Part shown: positions 12,130 to 25,500 of the stretch, piece by piece | How positions within the stretch are numbered: the stretch's first letter is position 1 | How the letters are laid out: every line of letters starts with the position of its first letter | From: Warburgia ugandensis | Taxonomy: Eukaryota; Streptophyta; Magnoliopsida; Canellales; Canellaceae | DNA length: 64,000 bases | Direction: 5' to 3' | NCBI GenBank assembly: GCA_035236585.1 | Contig: CP141128.1 | Coordinates: 29,789,618 to 29,853,617 of the forward strand | Notes under the pieces: generated by a model | What the model saw: the letters and a program-made list of their open reading frames with translations, nothing else | The model's database searches: none | Told to the model about the DNA's origin: nothing | Program-made: the position numbers and the translations under genes

Positions 12130-12545
12130 TCAACCATAGGACTGATTATCTACTTGTAGTTCACAATGGATTGCAAAAGCAATCTAGTTCTCTTAACATG
12201 GATTGATGGCTAAGCAAGTGATATCTTCAAGGATTGATTTCTTCAAAAAAATGAATTAATTACTAACTAACTCCACAATGGAGTGATAAAAGCAATCTAT
12301 TTCTCTAAACATGGACTAGTTGCTAAGTATTGCTAGTTAAGAGCCAAAGACTGATTTCTCTTAATGTGAAAATATTTTTCTTCATATTTGACTAATTTTA
12401 TTCAACAATGTGTTGATTATCTAACTGTTACTCACAATGGATTGCAAATTCTAGTTCTCTTAACATGGGTTGACTGGCAAGCAAGCTATTTTATGATAAA
12501 TAGACCAATTTTGTTTACATGGACTGATTTCTTGAACCAAACAAC
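12130..12545. repeat. Three-copy degenerate tandem repeat, about 140-bp unit
   Basis: Three successive units carry the same order of words: cacaatgga, then aatct or attct followed by ttctct, then aacatgg, then a run ending gactgatttctt or gattgatttctt. Units begin near 12130, 12262 and 12409. The open frame at 12388-12591 lies across this repeat and is not taken as a gene. Confidence 0.6.
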
Positions 12546-13289
12546 ACATAGCTTCACCCTAACATCCACCAGCCCATCTAGTACAGCTTGAGCATCACAT
12601 ACACATCTCATTCTCCCTATCACACATGGTTTGACACTAGTCCATACAAATATGAGATGCTGCACATTGGTGCTTGAAATGCTCTAAGTTATGCTCTTTC
12701 TCGTGGTTGATTACAGAGGAAGCATTAGAGTTTAGTGGGATAAAAAGGATGCATTTTTTCTACTGTAACACAATAGTGTTCAAACATATTAAGCACAAGA
12801 AGCACATGTAAGATGCTATAACGCATTGATTTCTGGGTGTTTTGATGTAAGAAACAAGTTACTCAATTATAAGTCATAAGTTGCACATCTAAGATGCACT
12901 GAAAGGATACTTGTAATAAGAGAGAGAAACAATAATTTCCATCACTAAACTCAACTTTCAGTACAAAATAGAGATGGTCCCTAAGTATACTAGCAACAAC
13001 AAAGCTAAGGATATCAAAGACAAAACATGGCTTACAGGTAGAATGTGTCTCATCTTAATAGAATCACGCTCATATGTCTACTCAAGAGATTGGTGTTTCC
13101 CAAACACATTGAAAAGAATTCCTCCATATTACATTAATATAATAAGTCATGTTCATATATCCAAAACAAAATTAGAAACATTACCAATCGTACATACTCA
13201 TGTACAAATCCATCAAACCCATGATCTAGATTCAGGATATCTACCTGGAAATGCTTTACTTTTCCAAAAATTATTGTGATGTGAACCTT

Positions 13290-13865
13290 TCCTCCAGTCA
13301 CCTATTCTTTTTCCTTTTCTACTCTTTCTTCTCTCCCTTCTTGTCTCAATGCCAGGTGGGTTTTGGTGTTGTCGGTGTGGAAAGTCATCGACAACCAAGT
13401 TCCCCCCCCCCCCCCCCCCCCTTTATCCTCCCCTCTTCCTCTTCCTCTTCCTCTGCTTCTCCTTCTGCTTCTCCTTCTCCCCCTTCTTCTTCCCCTCCTC
13501 TTTCTTCACCCTCTTCTTATTCTTCCTCTTTCCTCACCCACTCTTTCACTCACTGTCAGGCAGGTTTGGGCATTGTTGATGTGGAAAGTCACCGACAGCT
13601 TAGACCCTCCCTCTTTCTCTTCCTCTCTACCTCTTCTTCCCCTCCTTCTTCTTCCTATTTTTCTTCTCCTCTTTCTTCTCCCCCTTCTTCTCTTACTGTT
13701 GACTTTTCTCTTAGGTGGATTTGGATGTTGCCGGCAACCTAGATCCTACCCTCTTTCTCCTCCTCTCTTCCCCTCCTTCTCCTCTTCTTATTCCTCCTCC
13801 TTTCTCTTTCTATCCCCTCTATTCTCTCTCCTTTCCTCTCTCCAGCTAACACTATTAGGGTTTCC
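13290..13865 (+). repeat. CT-rich array with a repeated module and a (C)20 run
   Basis: The plus strand is nearly all C and T in long stretches. A related module recurs three times: near 13352 (caggtgggttttggtgttg), 13557 (caggcaggtttgggcattg) and 13712 (taggtggatttggatgttg). In the first two it is followed by gtggaaagtca and cgaca. The module folds back on itself (ttgtcg/cgacaa). An uninterrupted run of 20 C lies at 13402-13421. Several long open frames here are rich in Ser, Pro, Leu and Phe and come from the CT composition; they are not genes. Confidence 0.7.
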
Positions 13866-14719
13866 TCCTATCAAGTTTTTGAGACTAGACCTTGGTTTGT
13901 TCTCTTTTCGTTGACTAATGACTTAAGTGGGAGGGGGTCCCTACTTTAGTTATTTAATAATTTAATATTGAAAATTTTAATACTTGAAAATTAAAAAGAT
14001 TTTACTATTTAGTACATTAATATATAGTTAATTTTGATGAAAGCTACTCAAATCTCAAGTTTCTATCATTGCAGCCCACTATCTAAAATTACCCAATTGC
14101 TGTTTTAAGAAAAATCAAAACTTATTCGTTTGAATTTTGATTTTAGCAAACTTAGTGTCATCAGAAAAATGGTCATCAGAATCATTTTTCTGAGTACAAT
14201 CCCAATGCTGAGGTTTTAACATTTGGTTTGATGTACATAAAATTTTCACTTTATAGAACTCCAAAAATTGAGAATTTCAAAATTATTCTCTTTTGACTCT
14301 GATTTTACATAATTCAAAATTTTTGTAAATTGCTATTTAAAAATGAAAGATGTTACATAATGATTAGTGTAAATTTCATTGATCGTTCTTGGTGGTCACA
14401 TCCATACTTTTCTTACCATCTAAGGTTACTGTTTTAACTATGATATGGGAACTGCGATGATCATCTTATTTATTTTATTATTAGATCATAAATTTTTTAT
14501 TAGGTATCACTGATACTATTTTCATAAGTTTTGCATCAAAGTAATCATGCAAAAAAATTTCAAACATGCATATAATATATTATAGTATATACATATACAT
14601 GACACAAACATAGAGATACTAATTACAGATACTCAAAAATCTATAGCGACTGTGGATATGTGAATGTATTTCCAATTCACAATTGGGATTTGGTTGAGGA
14701 TATGTACAACTCAGAGTAG

Positions 14720-14755
14720 AAATTTTGAAGTTATTTAGTACTAAACGACTTTATA
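14720..14755. repeat. Lone copy of a CACTA-type subterminal palindrome
   Basis: The stretch ttttgaagttatttag followed by tactaaacgacttt closely matches the units clustered at 5660-6115. It stands alone, about 330 bases from the insertion point of element 1 and deep inside the CACTA, with no terminus near it. Confidence 0.5.
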
Positions 14756-14774
14756 AATTTTTTTCAATTCAAAT

Positions 14775-14791
14775 TATATATATATATATAT
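14775..14791. repeat. (AT)n microsatellite
   Basis: Uninterrupted ta/at dinucleotides. Confidence 0.8.
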
Positions 14792-14890
14792 TTATGTTAG
14801 TACTTTACAATATTTGATAATTAATATACAATGAAACTGATTTTTTATAATAGTCAACATTAATTCATGCATTCGTTGCACGCATGCAAG

Positions 14891-14912
14891 CACACACACA
14901 CACACACACACA
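14891..14912. repeat. (CA)11 microsatellite
   Basis: Eleven uninterrupted ca units. Confidence 0.9.
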
Positions 14913-15045
14913 AACACATGAATAAGGAAATCAAGGTATTTTTTAGAATAACTCTTCATTTATCATTCTTTTATGATATATATGGATACACATAGTCACA
15001 TATAGCTTACTTATCAATCCATCTAACTCAGGAAAAAAGAGCTAA

Positions 15046-15050
15046 TTATA
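15046..15050. repeat. Target-site duplication of element 1, left copy
   Basis: The bases ttata stand directly before the LTR start and recur directly after the other LTR at 26320-26324. Confidence 0.85.
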
Positions 15051-18000
15051 TGTGACACCACGAGTTTTCCATTAAAAATTTTCCCATTTATTTTCAAAAG
15101 GTGACCACTCCAAAATTTTAAAATTCAAAACAGCGAAAGATTTTACTTTGAAATTAATTTTTTCAAAAACCCGGATGTCACCTTCATGCTCACACTATAC
15201 ATATATATATAGTTTTTGTAGAAGATAGACATGCATTTCTTAAAAACAGGACCCATCCAGTGGTTCACTTGCACAGCCCCTATAAACATTATATTAAATG
15301 TCCAATATGACAATTCAAATCACTAGCTACACAATACAAAAGCTTTAAATAAAGTGTATACCTGATCGCAGGAGTATGGTTGTTGGATTCCTCTTATTGT
15401 GTACATCTCCTATTTATCTATATCTGAGAAATTGTAAACATAAAATATTTATAATATCTCAACAAGCTATGCTTGGTAAGGGAGTTTAAGAATGCATGTT
15501 AGATTTAAATATAGATTAACTATTTCACTTTAATTAGAATATTCATTTCCGTAGCAATTATGTTAAATTGAATTTACAATATGTTTAATATCTCAATAAT
15601 CAATTTGTAAACCAAATATCTACATGTTTTTGTAATTATCAATAATTTTATTGATAAATCAAATATATTTACTTATTATTTATCCTCAGAATAAAATACT
15701 TCAATTCCATGAACCATACTCTGCATAACAAATCTACCCATTCATTAAACTATATGAAAACATATATGAAACTACTCCCTCAATCATATTTACATAGCAA
15801 TAATACACATATATGGAACTTGTTAAAGGACATACAAAATTATGAATATAATCAATGACATCTAATTTGCATTCCTAGACTATACTGAGTTTCAGAATCA
15901 TACCCCTCATCATGTGGGGTTCATAGTCATCTAGCCTTTGCTGGTATATCAATATAATCCTCATGCCCCTCACTATACGGGGTTCACAATCCTCTAGCCA
16001 CTACTAGAAAAACAATATAAGACATCTCATAATTCCATAATATAGGCACCATAGTGCATCAAACATAAGGACTATTATGCATCGCAACACTAATCCATAA
16101 CAGCGGGCCTAGATGTGTGCCTCTATATACCGCTGATACGATGACAGAAAAACAATGTCATTGTCCATATGGGGAGACAGGACTTTCATAGTAGGGCCTT
16201 CCCATAATTGACCTACCCGACTTTTAGCCACACCTAGGGCAAGGTATCCATCATATCATAAATTTCGGAGAGCAAGTGGCTAAATCCTCATAACTCTCCT
16301 AGCATAGCATCCCCAAGCATATGCCTATCTAAAACAAAACCCTCAGGCCTCCATGCCCAAATGTAAGATAATAATAATACCAGGCAAATTGCCTATTCAT
16401 ATATTTCATAACAAGCATAACATCCACACTTATTAGGTGCCAATCCACTATGGATGTACCCTACAAAGCTAGACTCATACATCACAAATACTAACATGGT
16501 ACCCATGTACCATAAACATAATTTCACAATCATATAAGATGTACAAGTCCTAATCACATTTGTCAGAGAGTAGGTGCACATTAAGCATGACATCATTTTA
16601 TTTAACTAATTTTCATCATTCACAATTTACAGCATATTCAATGACAATTATACTATTTCAATGCTCCAACTTTCATAACAAGAACTAAGATCATGTTTAG
16701 AATATGAATCTTATTATTTAGACACGCTTCTTATATTTCCACCTGCCTCATGTGACGCCTTCATCGGACTCCACTAGCTTTAATCACCCTCTTCTCCACA
16801 ATCAATCCCTTGTGCTTCAATCTTAAGATGGTCTTGAACCTTGATTGAGCTTTGAAATGATGAAATTTAGGTCATTGGCCCTCTTTTGATCTTGATCTTC
16901 AAGTCTTATCTTGCTTGATCTCAAGCATTGGAACATCTTATCAGCACCCTTCTGATGCTGAAAATCACAATCGCCTAAAATTTTAAACTCCACCATTTGA
17001 TTCCCACTTATCGATCAACCTGTACAATCTTATAATTGCGTTGATCCTCATCTAGCTGATCACTACCAGAATTGGACCATTGTTGGATGGTCATGGATTA
17101 TCGCGATCATGGCTATATTGCATGTAGATCACTATAATCACATTGATCCTCATCTAATAGATTGTTACAAGCATTGGATCGTGTTGGATGGTCACTAATT
17201 GGTGTTATCGTGGTCATATGACACTGTTGCATCTAGATCCCCATCGAATCAACTCCAATCATTGACTTTCTTGAGGAGTTTTGTTCAGAGCATTGAGAGG
17301 AGTACAGTGAATGGCTCAATCATGATAGATGATCAAATTGGTCATAAATCAGGTAATCTAGTCTCCAATCAATGACCATTGATCAGGAAGATGGATCTTG
17401 TTACTTGGTTATCTTAGATCTGTGAAAGCCTTCTTTGGATTGGGTAGTGGATGCAATGAAATCTTAAGGGTGGGTTTTGAGCATGTCGGTGGCCAAAGGA
17501 AGAAGAGGATGGGACGGCGCGCTAATGGAGCTACACTAGCTAGAGGAAATCAAGAAGGGGAATGAGAGGGAGAAGAGGAAGGTGGTTTTTAGCAATGGCT
17601 AGGGGCCTTGGCTTAGTAACCACCTGGGACTGCCTACCTCAGTCTCTACCTGAAACTAGATTGAGAAGAGAGAGGGGAGGAAAAGGGGAAAGGGTGTTTT
17701 TTTTTTTTTTTTTTTTTTCAGATGTAGCCAGTGATCGGCTAGATCGGAGAAGAAACAAGGAGGGGGTTTTGCACATTGCCAAAGAGGAGAATGGTAGCAT
17801 GCTGATGGAGTGTGGCCACCGACTGTTCCCCCTACTGTATTAATCGAAGGAGAAAATCAAGATGAGGGTCTGTCGATTGGCTATCCATGCCAAACCAGTC
17901 GTCGTGCCAATAAATATCCAAAAGGATGGGACAGGAAAATGGGTTTTTGGGTTTTGTTGCATTAGCTAAAGAAGAGGGGTTTCTGTGCATGTTGTGTCAA

Positions 18001-18494
18001 CAATGAGCTAAGCAGAGAAGTCTGGTAGCTGCGCTAGTGGAAGGTCGAATAGAGGGGAGCAAATGTTAGGCTTCCATGTTGAAAGGAGTAAGCTGCTCTG
18101 TGAAAGGATGCCCAGGTGACTGGAGATGGAGAGGATGGGGGGTGCTAGGGTAAGGGTTTTTGGGTCTCTTCTATTAGAGAACAAATAGTGTGATAGGGGA
18201 GGGGGTGCCAATATCAATTCAGGCCCCTCCTTTAATTATTTTATTTTATTTTTCTTTTCCTTTAATTAGTTAATGTTTGTTGTTAATTATGATGTTTTTC
18301 CTCATCTTTCCTCCCAACATACTTTCAAACATAAGGCATGATTCCTACTATGTTTTAGTTCCTGATTTCTATGCCATATGTGAGTGCAATCCAATTATGT
18401 ATGTTTTAGTTCCTGATTTCTATGCCATAAAAAGTTATTCCCCTAGAAAACTCATACTATGATCATGCAATAGTAAAATTTTGGGGTTGTTACA
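15051..18494 (-). repeat. Element 1 left LTR (3' LTR on minus strand)
   Basis: Aligns along its length with 22583-26319, with many point differences and indels. It lacks about 300 bases present in the right copy (about 25890-26215); at that place it carries a short duplication, tgttttagttcctgattt at about 18351 and again at about 18402. It also has a T22 run at 17697-17718 where the right copy has a much shorter run near 25250. Small open frames shared by both LTRs (16393-16596 and 23929-24138, minus) reflect LTR identity, not a gene. Confidence 0.88.
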
Positions 18495-18506
18495 ATCTTC
18501 CCCCAG
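18495..18506 (-). other. Polypurine tract of element 1
   Basis: On the minus strand ctgggggaagat ends exactly where the 3' LTR starts with tgtaacaacc. A purine-rich run at this position primes plus-strand DNA synthesis in LTR retrotransposons. Confidence 0.8.
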
Positions 18507-20056
18507 AGAAATTTCATCCTCGAAATTTTTAAGGTCATTACATTCTTCCCTCAGAGAATTTTGTCTTCAAAATTCTTTTCATGATATCTTTCCAACAACT
18601 CTAATAATATTCTCATCTCATTGTAAATTTAAATTCATATAATTACCTCAATAAAACATCAATCCTCAAAATATAAATGATTCTCAAACTTAAACTAGAT
18701 ATTAAGTCACTTAATAGGGCAACTTTTATGTCTGCAATAAGCAATAAGAATCACTTTCACTGCGTACTCTGATAATAGCCTTTACTTAATAATCCATCAA
18801 AACAATAAATTTCCAACTAAGTTTTTCTTTTGTTTCAACTTCCAAAATACTTTGATTGTAATGATTCTTAGAACACATAATATTTATCTCCAACTCAACC
18901 TTTCTATTTTCTTTTCCATATAACTCTTTATACTAACTTAAAAAATTGAATACATAATTCTTACTTAAAGATGATCCCTTCTGCATATGCTTAACCAATT
19001 CTAACCTTATGAAACTACCTATCTTCAAAATTTCAAGTATCATATTTCTGACGAAATTTTGGTAGAATCACCTCTATTTTTCGGACTTACGCATTTAATG
19101 CATGTGATTGCGATACACCTGATAAACCATTTATCAATACAAAATAAATTTTAGAGACTCTGTCTTACACAGTCTGACATTCATAATAACAGAATTAACC
19201 ATTCATCCACATAATATATGTCAGAGACTGTCTCATTACATTCTCCACATTACCATAATATAACATATCTTAATGCTGTGAGAATTACTTACCCATTTCT
19301 ACAACTTCAAGAATAATATCCAAATTCTTCTTTAGTATAGTACGAACACATTATAAAATCATCAATTGATAAATGTTTAATCACAATCACCATCATCACA
19401 ACCATATATAATGGAAGATTTTCATATTATCCAAAATATTCTACCAAAATCTTCCTTAAATTGCATTCATTTATATATATGAAAATTCATATTCCCAACT
19501 ACAAATAAAAAATCTAATCACTACAATGAATCTTAATTTAATTCTATCATCATACCCTTTGCTCACATAATTTTCCATCACCTCAACATATATTCAAACA
19601 AATGACTATTTCATTTCTCCAAATAATCATTTAATATAGAATATCAATTCATATCATAATATTTCGATCATAATAAAAAATAGACCTTTCACAATCATTC
19701 ATCCATTTCCACATATGAATCCAAACTAAAGAGATAGTCATTTAAATCAAAGAACCTAACTGACATATTCATAGTCCAATTCCCTGAAATCATATTTATG
19801 GCCTTACATTTAGATAATCATAAACAATCATCTTTAACTTAAATATAGCTACAACATACAAGTACAATTACTAGAGACAACACATATAATTCAAAATGTA
19901 ATAACTGAACTTACACTCTTTGGTGTATTCATATTCAAAAACAAAAATAATACATTTTGTGTTTCTCAAATGCAAATATGAAACTCATAGCATTAAATGA
20001 ACAACTGAAATCACACTAATTATGCAATTACATTCAAATACTTAATTAACACCATT

Positions 20057-20232
20057 AAGGACAGCCTCGGTGCATGAAGCTCCCACCTTTGCGACATCTA
20101 GGGAAGAGGTGGACCACAAGCATCTATAGTAGGTAGCTTTAACTTGCATTTCGCAAGAGGCTGATTCCACGCTTCAACCCGTAACCTCAAGGTCACGTGG
20201 CAACAACTTTTACCATTACACCAAGGCTTCCT
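20057..20232 (-). mobile_element. Au-type SINE
   Basis: Read on the minus strand it starts aagccttggtgtaatggta (Pol III box A) and has ggttacgggttgaagc about 35 bases further on (box B). It then runs through agcctcttgc and tgtggtcca to gcaccgaggctgtcctt. This is the layout of the Au SINE family widespread in flowering plants. It appears near full length at about 176 bases. Base changes and the lack of a T-rich tail show age. It sits in the interior of element 1, so it either landed there or was carried along by it. No clear target duplication was seen. Confidence 0.85.
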
Positions 20233-20415
20233 ATCTCAAATAACACAATTGGTGTTCACTTACATCAATATATTATCATCTCACTTTACATAATGATACT
20301 AAAAGATTTCCATCATTACATACTAATACAATTGTTTAGTATGTTCTCCTTTGACATACTATTCAAATGAATTTCCTCACTTCATTTATCAAATAAGGTT
20401 TATCTCTCTTAACCT

Positions 20416-20438
20416 CAGATATATATATATATATATAA
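20416..20438. repeat. (AT)n microsatellite
   Basis: Run of at/ta dinucleotides within the element 1 interior. Confidence 0.75.
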
Positions 20439-21051
20439 AGAAACCTTAAATCTTCATTATGCACACTTGTAAATGAGTTTTTATTTTATTTTAAGGAGCA
20501 TACATATGAGAATGCAAAGTGTAAGGGATTTTAAATCTTCATCAGGCACACTTACTTATAACTAAATAGTTTTTACTTTATTGAACACATAGATGAAAAC
20601 GCAAAGAGTAAGGGAAACTGAAGAGAAAATAGGTAAAGGAAGCTCAGTAGTTTCTGGTAAGAGAATTTTAATTTTTCATCATGCACACTTCTTGTGATCA
20701 AGTAGTTTTTACTTTAAAGAGTACGCATATGATAATGCCAAGTTTAGGGGAAAGTGAATAGGAAAATAGAACAAGGCCAATATAGATAAGGAAATAGGGA
20801 AAGGAGAAATAGTATAGTCAAAGAGATATGGAAATAATATGAGAGAAGGCTACAAGTATGAGGAAAGCAAGTATAATGCAATAAGAATTATGAAGAGAAG
20901 TGTAAAATGGAGAGAAACAAGAAAGAGCAAGAATTTGAGAATGCATATGATTTCTTATTGATTTTAGTTTATTTTATTTATTAACCTTTTAACTCCATTT
21001 TTCTTGTCAATCATACATCATTCATCATCCATACCAATCATAATTGAAATA

Positions 21052-21084
21052 TATACACACACACACACACATATATATATATAC
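21052..21084. repeat. Compound (AC)n(AT)n microsatellite
   Basis: An ac run is followed directly by an at run in the interior of element 1. Confidence 0.8.
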
Positions 21085-22568
21085 ATACATGTCATCATTC
21101 ATCATTTATTCACTTTACAACTGATATAATGTAAGATTTTACCATATCTTGTCTTCTACAGAAGAAGACTATTTTATCACAACAACATCATTTCACCTTT
21201 GTGACAATCAACATTGTCTCATAATTTGTAATTCAATTCAATCTTAGTATCATACCCAAGTCTATTGTATCACATGAAGATATACTTGTCATTCTTTCAG
21301 TAAGCATTAATAAACATTTCTTTGAATAAGTCCTTGTGCTAGTGACTTATCCATCAAGTGGAGTTATCATCTCAACACCCTTTTTTAACTTTTCACCAAT
21401 GCATTCATATTTAGCATAATTATACCTCATCATAAGCATCATCAAGACCTTATCCCACTTAGGGTTCAGCCATAACATATTTCACATAATTATACATAAC
21501 AAAAGAATACACAGTTCCTTATTTCATTGTAGTATTAAGGTGAATCACATGTTTCTTGAAAGGATTTGAGATTATATATATGTAGTTTATAATGCTTCAT
21601 GATTAGCTTTGTCTTGAATTTTTTCTCAATTTTAGAAGTCATCTCATACTCTACTATTGTAGCAAGTTTCTTGTCAATAACTTAAATTTTTAGATTTGGA
21701 TATAATTCTTTCAGACATCAATCCATTATTCTTTTATATGAAACTTATTCTTGTATTCTATCCTGATGAGATTTTCTCATTATAAACTATAAACTCCTTT
21801 TACTTCATCAATTACATGTGAAAAAAGAAGGTACTCATTATTTCCTTGTATTAGTTTCAACCAGTATTGTCTCTATAGATACATTTGCTTTGTTATTTCT
21901 AACATACCATTTCTAGTTTCAAAGTATATGGTAGTTCTAGCTTCCATTTCAATAGAAGTTTGTAATTCTTTTAAGTTTTCTCCTCTTGAACCTATCATCC
22001 CTCAATTGTTCCTATTTCTCCTCTTTAATTTACTATTCTTTAGTCATCTCTATTTCACACTTTTCTATACAAACCAAGACCACATTCAATATAAGCTTTT
22101 CTGGCCTATCTTTTGCCTCTTTTCAAACTTCCTACTCTTACACTTGGTATACATGAACAATAAGTATATACATATGTTGGGTATTCTATCCTTGAACATT
22201 GATACTAAGCATAACTTCTATTTAATCTGAGTAGGTGCATTTTGCACTATTATAAGTTATGGTATTTGGGTACCTTATAAATAAAAGGATATTATATAAT
22301 ACTAATTTAACTATTCCTACTACATGGTTCCCTTGTTCACTATTATCAATAGTGGAATCACTAATTTCTAAAATCATCTTCCTAGTTGTCATACTAAGGA
22401 CATTTCCTCATGGTTTACTATCCCTATGCACTCTAAGTATACTAACTTACTCTTTCAAATACTCAACTAATTCCATCATAATAGTACATCAACTCACTAG
22501 ATCCTAACCTATATTTGAATTGTAATCTTTTTATTGGAAATAAAGGGCTGCAAGTGACTGGATGAACC

Positions 22569-22580
22569 ACTCTGATACCA
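22569..22580 (-). other. Primer-binding site of element 1 (initiator tRNA-Met)
   Basis: On the minus strand tggtatcagagt follows the end of the 5' LTR after a two-base spacer (gt). It matches the complement of the plant initiator tRNA-Met 3' end, the usual primer for many plant Ty1/copia and Ty3/gypsy elements, and sets the orientation of the element. Confidence 0.88.
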
Positions 22581-22582
22581 AC

Positions 22583-25500
22583 TGTGACACATCGGGTTTT
22601 CCATTAAAAAATTTCTCATTTACTTTGAAAAGGTGGCCAGTCTAAATTTTTAAAATTCAAAACAGCAGAAGATTTTACTTTGAAATTCATTTTTCCAAAA
22701 ACCCAAATGTCACCTTCATGCTCACACTATAAATATATATAGTTTTTGTAGAAGATAGACATGCATTTCTTAAAATAGGACCCATCTAGTGGTTCACTTA
22801 CACAGCCTCCTATAAACATTATATTAAATGTCCAATATCACAATTCAAATCACTAGCCACACAATACAAAAGCTTTAAATAAAGTGCATACTTGATTGCA
22901 GGAGTATGGTTGCTGAATTCCTCTTATTGTGTACATCTCCTATTTATCTGTATCTAAGAAATTGTAAACATAAAATATTTACAATATCTCAACAAGCTAT
23001 GCTTGGTAAAGGAGTTTAAGAATGCACCTTAAATTTAAATATAGATTAATTATTCCACTTTAATTAGAATATTCATTTCCATAGCAATTATGTTAAATTG
23101 AATTTACAATATGCTTCATATCTCAATAATCCATTTGTAAACCAAATATCTACATGTTTTCATAATTATCAATAATTTCATTAATAAAACAAATATATTT
23201 ACTTATTATTTATCATCAAAATAAAATACTTCAATTCTATGAACCATACTCTACATAACAAAGCTACCCATTCATTAACCCATATGAAAACATATATGAA
23301 TCTACTCCCTCAATCATATTTATATAGCAATAATACACATATATGGAAATTGTTAAAGGACATACAAAATTATAAATATAATCAATGCCATCTAATTTGC
23401 ATTCCCAGACTATATTGGGTTTCAGAATCATACCCCTCATGATGTGGGGTTCATGGTCATCCAACCTCTACTGGTATATCAATATAATCCTCATGTCCCT
23501 CACTATATAAGGTCCACAATCCTCCAGGCATTGCTGGAAAAACAATATAAGGCATATCATCATGCCACATCATATAAGGCATCTCATAATGCTATAATAT
23601 AAGCACCATAGTGAATCAAACAAAAGGACTCCTATGCATCACAACACTAATCCATAACAACGCGCATAGATGTGTGCCTCTATATACTTTTGGTACCACA
23701 ATGGAAAAACAATGTCACTGTCCATATGGAAAGACAGGACTTTCATAGTAGGGCCTTCTCATAATTACCTTACCTGACTTTTAGCCACACCTAGGGCAAG
23801 GTATCCATCATATCATAAATTTTGGAGAGCGGGTGTCCCAACCCCCATAACTCTCCTAGCATAGCATCCTCAGGCATATGCGTGTCTAAAACAAAACTCT
23901 TAGGCCTCCATGCCTAGATGTAAGATATTCATAATAGCAAGCAAATTTCCTGTTCACATATTTCATAACAAGCATAACATCCCCACTTATTAGGTGGCAA
24001 TCCACCAAGGATGTACCCTACAAACCTAGGCTCATACATCACAAATGCTAATATGGTACCCACATACCATAAACATAATTTCACAATCATACAAGATGTA
24101 CAAGTCCTAATCATGTTTGTTAGATAGTAGGTGCACATTAATCATGACATCATTTTAATTAACTAATTTTCATCATTCACAATTTACAGCATATCAATGA
24201 CAATTATACTATTTCAATGCACTAACTTTCATAATAAGAAATAAGATTATGTTTAGAACATGAATCTTATTATTTAGTCATGCTTCTTAAATTTCCACCT
24301 ACCTCATGTGACCATTCATCATATTCAACTAGCTTTAATCACCCTCTTCTCCAAGATCGATCTGGTGCATTTCAATCTTAAGATGGTCTTAAACCTTGAT
24401 TGAGCTTTGAAATGATGAAATTTAGGTCTTTGGCCCTCTTTTGATCACGATCTTCAAGTCTTATCTTGCTTGATCATAGGCATTGGATCATCTTATCAAC
24501 ACCCTTTAGATGTTGAAAATCACAATCTCCTAAAATTTCATACTCCATCATTTGATTTCCCCCTTATGGATCAACTCGTACGATCTTATAATTGTGTTGG
24601 TCCTCATCTAACTCATCATTACCAGCATTGGACCGCTGTTGGATGGTCATGGATTATCACAATCATGGTCGTATTGCATCTAAATCACTATAATCGCATT
24701 GATCCTCATCTAATAGATCGTTACAAGCATTGGATCATGCTAGATGGTCACATATCAGTGTTATCATGGTCGTATGACACTGTTGCATCTAAATCCCCAT
24801 CAGATCAACTTCAATCATTGAATTTCTTGAGGAGTTTTTTTCATAGCATTGAGAGGAGTACAATGAATGGCTCAATCATGATAGATGATCAAATTGGTCG
24901 TAAATTGGGTAATCTAGTCTCCACTCAATGACCATTGATTGGGCAGATGGATCTTGTTACTAGGCTATCTCAGATCTATGAAAGCCTTCGTTGGATTGGG
25001 TAGTGGAGGTGGTCAAATCTTAAGGGTGGGCTTTGAGCATGCTGGTGGCCAGAGGAAGAAGAGGATGGGATGGCGGCTAATGGGGCTACACTGGCTAAAG
25101 GAAATCAAGAAGGGGACAGGAGGGAGAAGAGGAAGGTGGGTTTCAGTAATGGCTAGGGGCCCTGACTTAGTCACCACCTAAGACTGTCTACCTTAGTCTC
25201 TACCTAAAACTAAACTGAAAAGAGAGAGGGGAGGAAAAGAGGAAAGGTTTTTTTTTTCGGATGCAGTCAGCGATCAGCTAGATTGTAGAAGAAACGAGGA
25301 GGTAGTTTTGTACTTTGCCAAAGAGGAGAATGGCAACATACTGATGGATTATGGCCAGTGACTGTTCCCTCTGCTTTATTAATCAAAGGAGAAAATTGAG
25401 AGGGGGGTTCTGTCTATTAGCTGTCCATGCCAAACTAGTCATCGTTCCAACAGGTATTCGAAAGGAGGGGAGAGGAAAATGGGTTTTTGGGTTTTGCTGC

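Larger units (their letters stand above)
18495..22582 (-). other. Element 1 interior, no coding capacity
   Basis: About 4.1 kb between the two LTRs. The first 340 bases (18495-18830) resemble the interior of element 3 (42183-42450): both have aattt(c)at/gt followed by tcgaaatt or tgaaatt, then agcaataa and a tttcact block in the same order. A pentamer-rich motif, tctatttttcggacttacgc, lies at about 19076. The rest is AT-rich with many stops in all frames; the longest open frames (for example 21928-22230, plus) show no domain. Confidence 0.75.

Noticed and set aside
13251..13914. Overlapping open frames of 76, 163 and 183 codons in the CT-rich array
   Set aside because: They are open because C/T-rich DNA contains few stop codons. 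The proteins are Ser/Pro/Leu/Phe runs, three frames are open at once, and no domain is seen.
16393..24138. A frame at 16393-16596 that recurs at 23929-24138, looking conserved
   Set aside because: The two places are homologous positions of the LTR pair of element 1, so the likeness comes from LTR identity; other LTRs here do not keep the frame.
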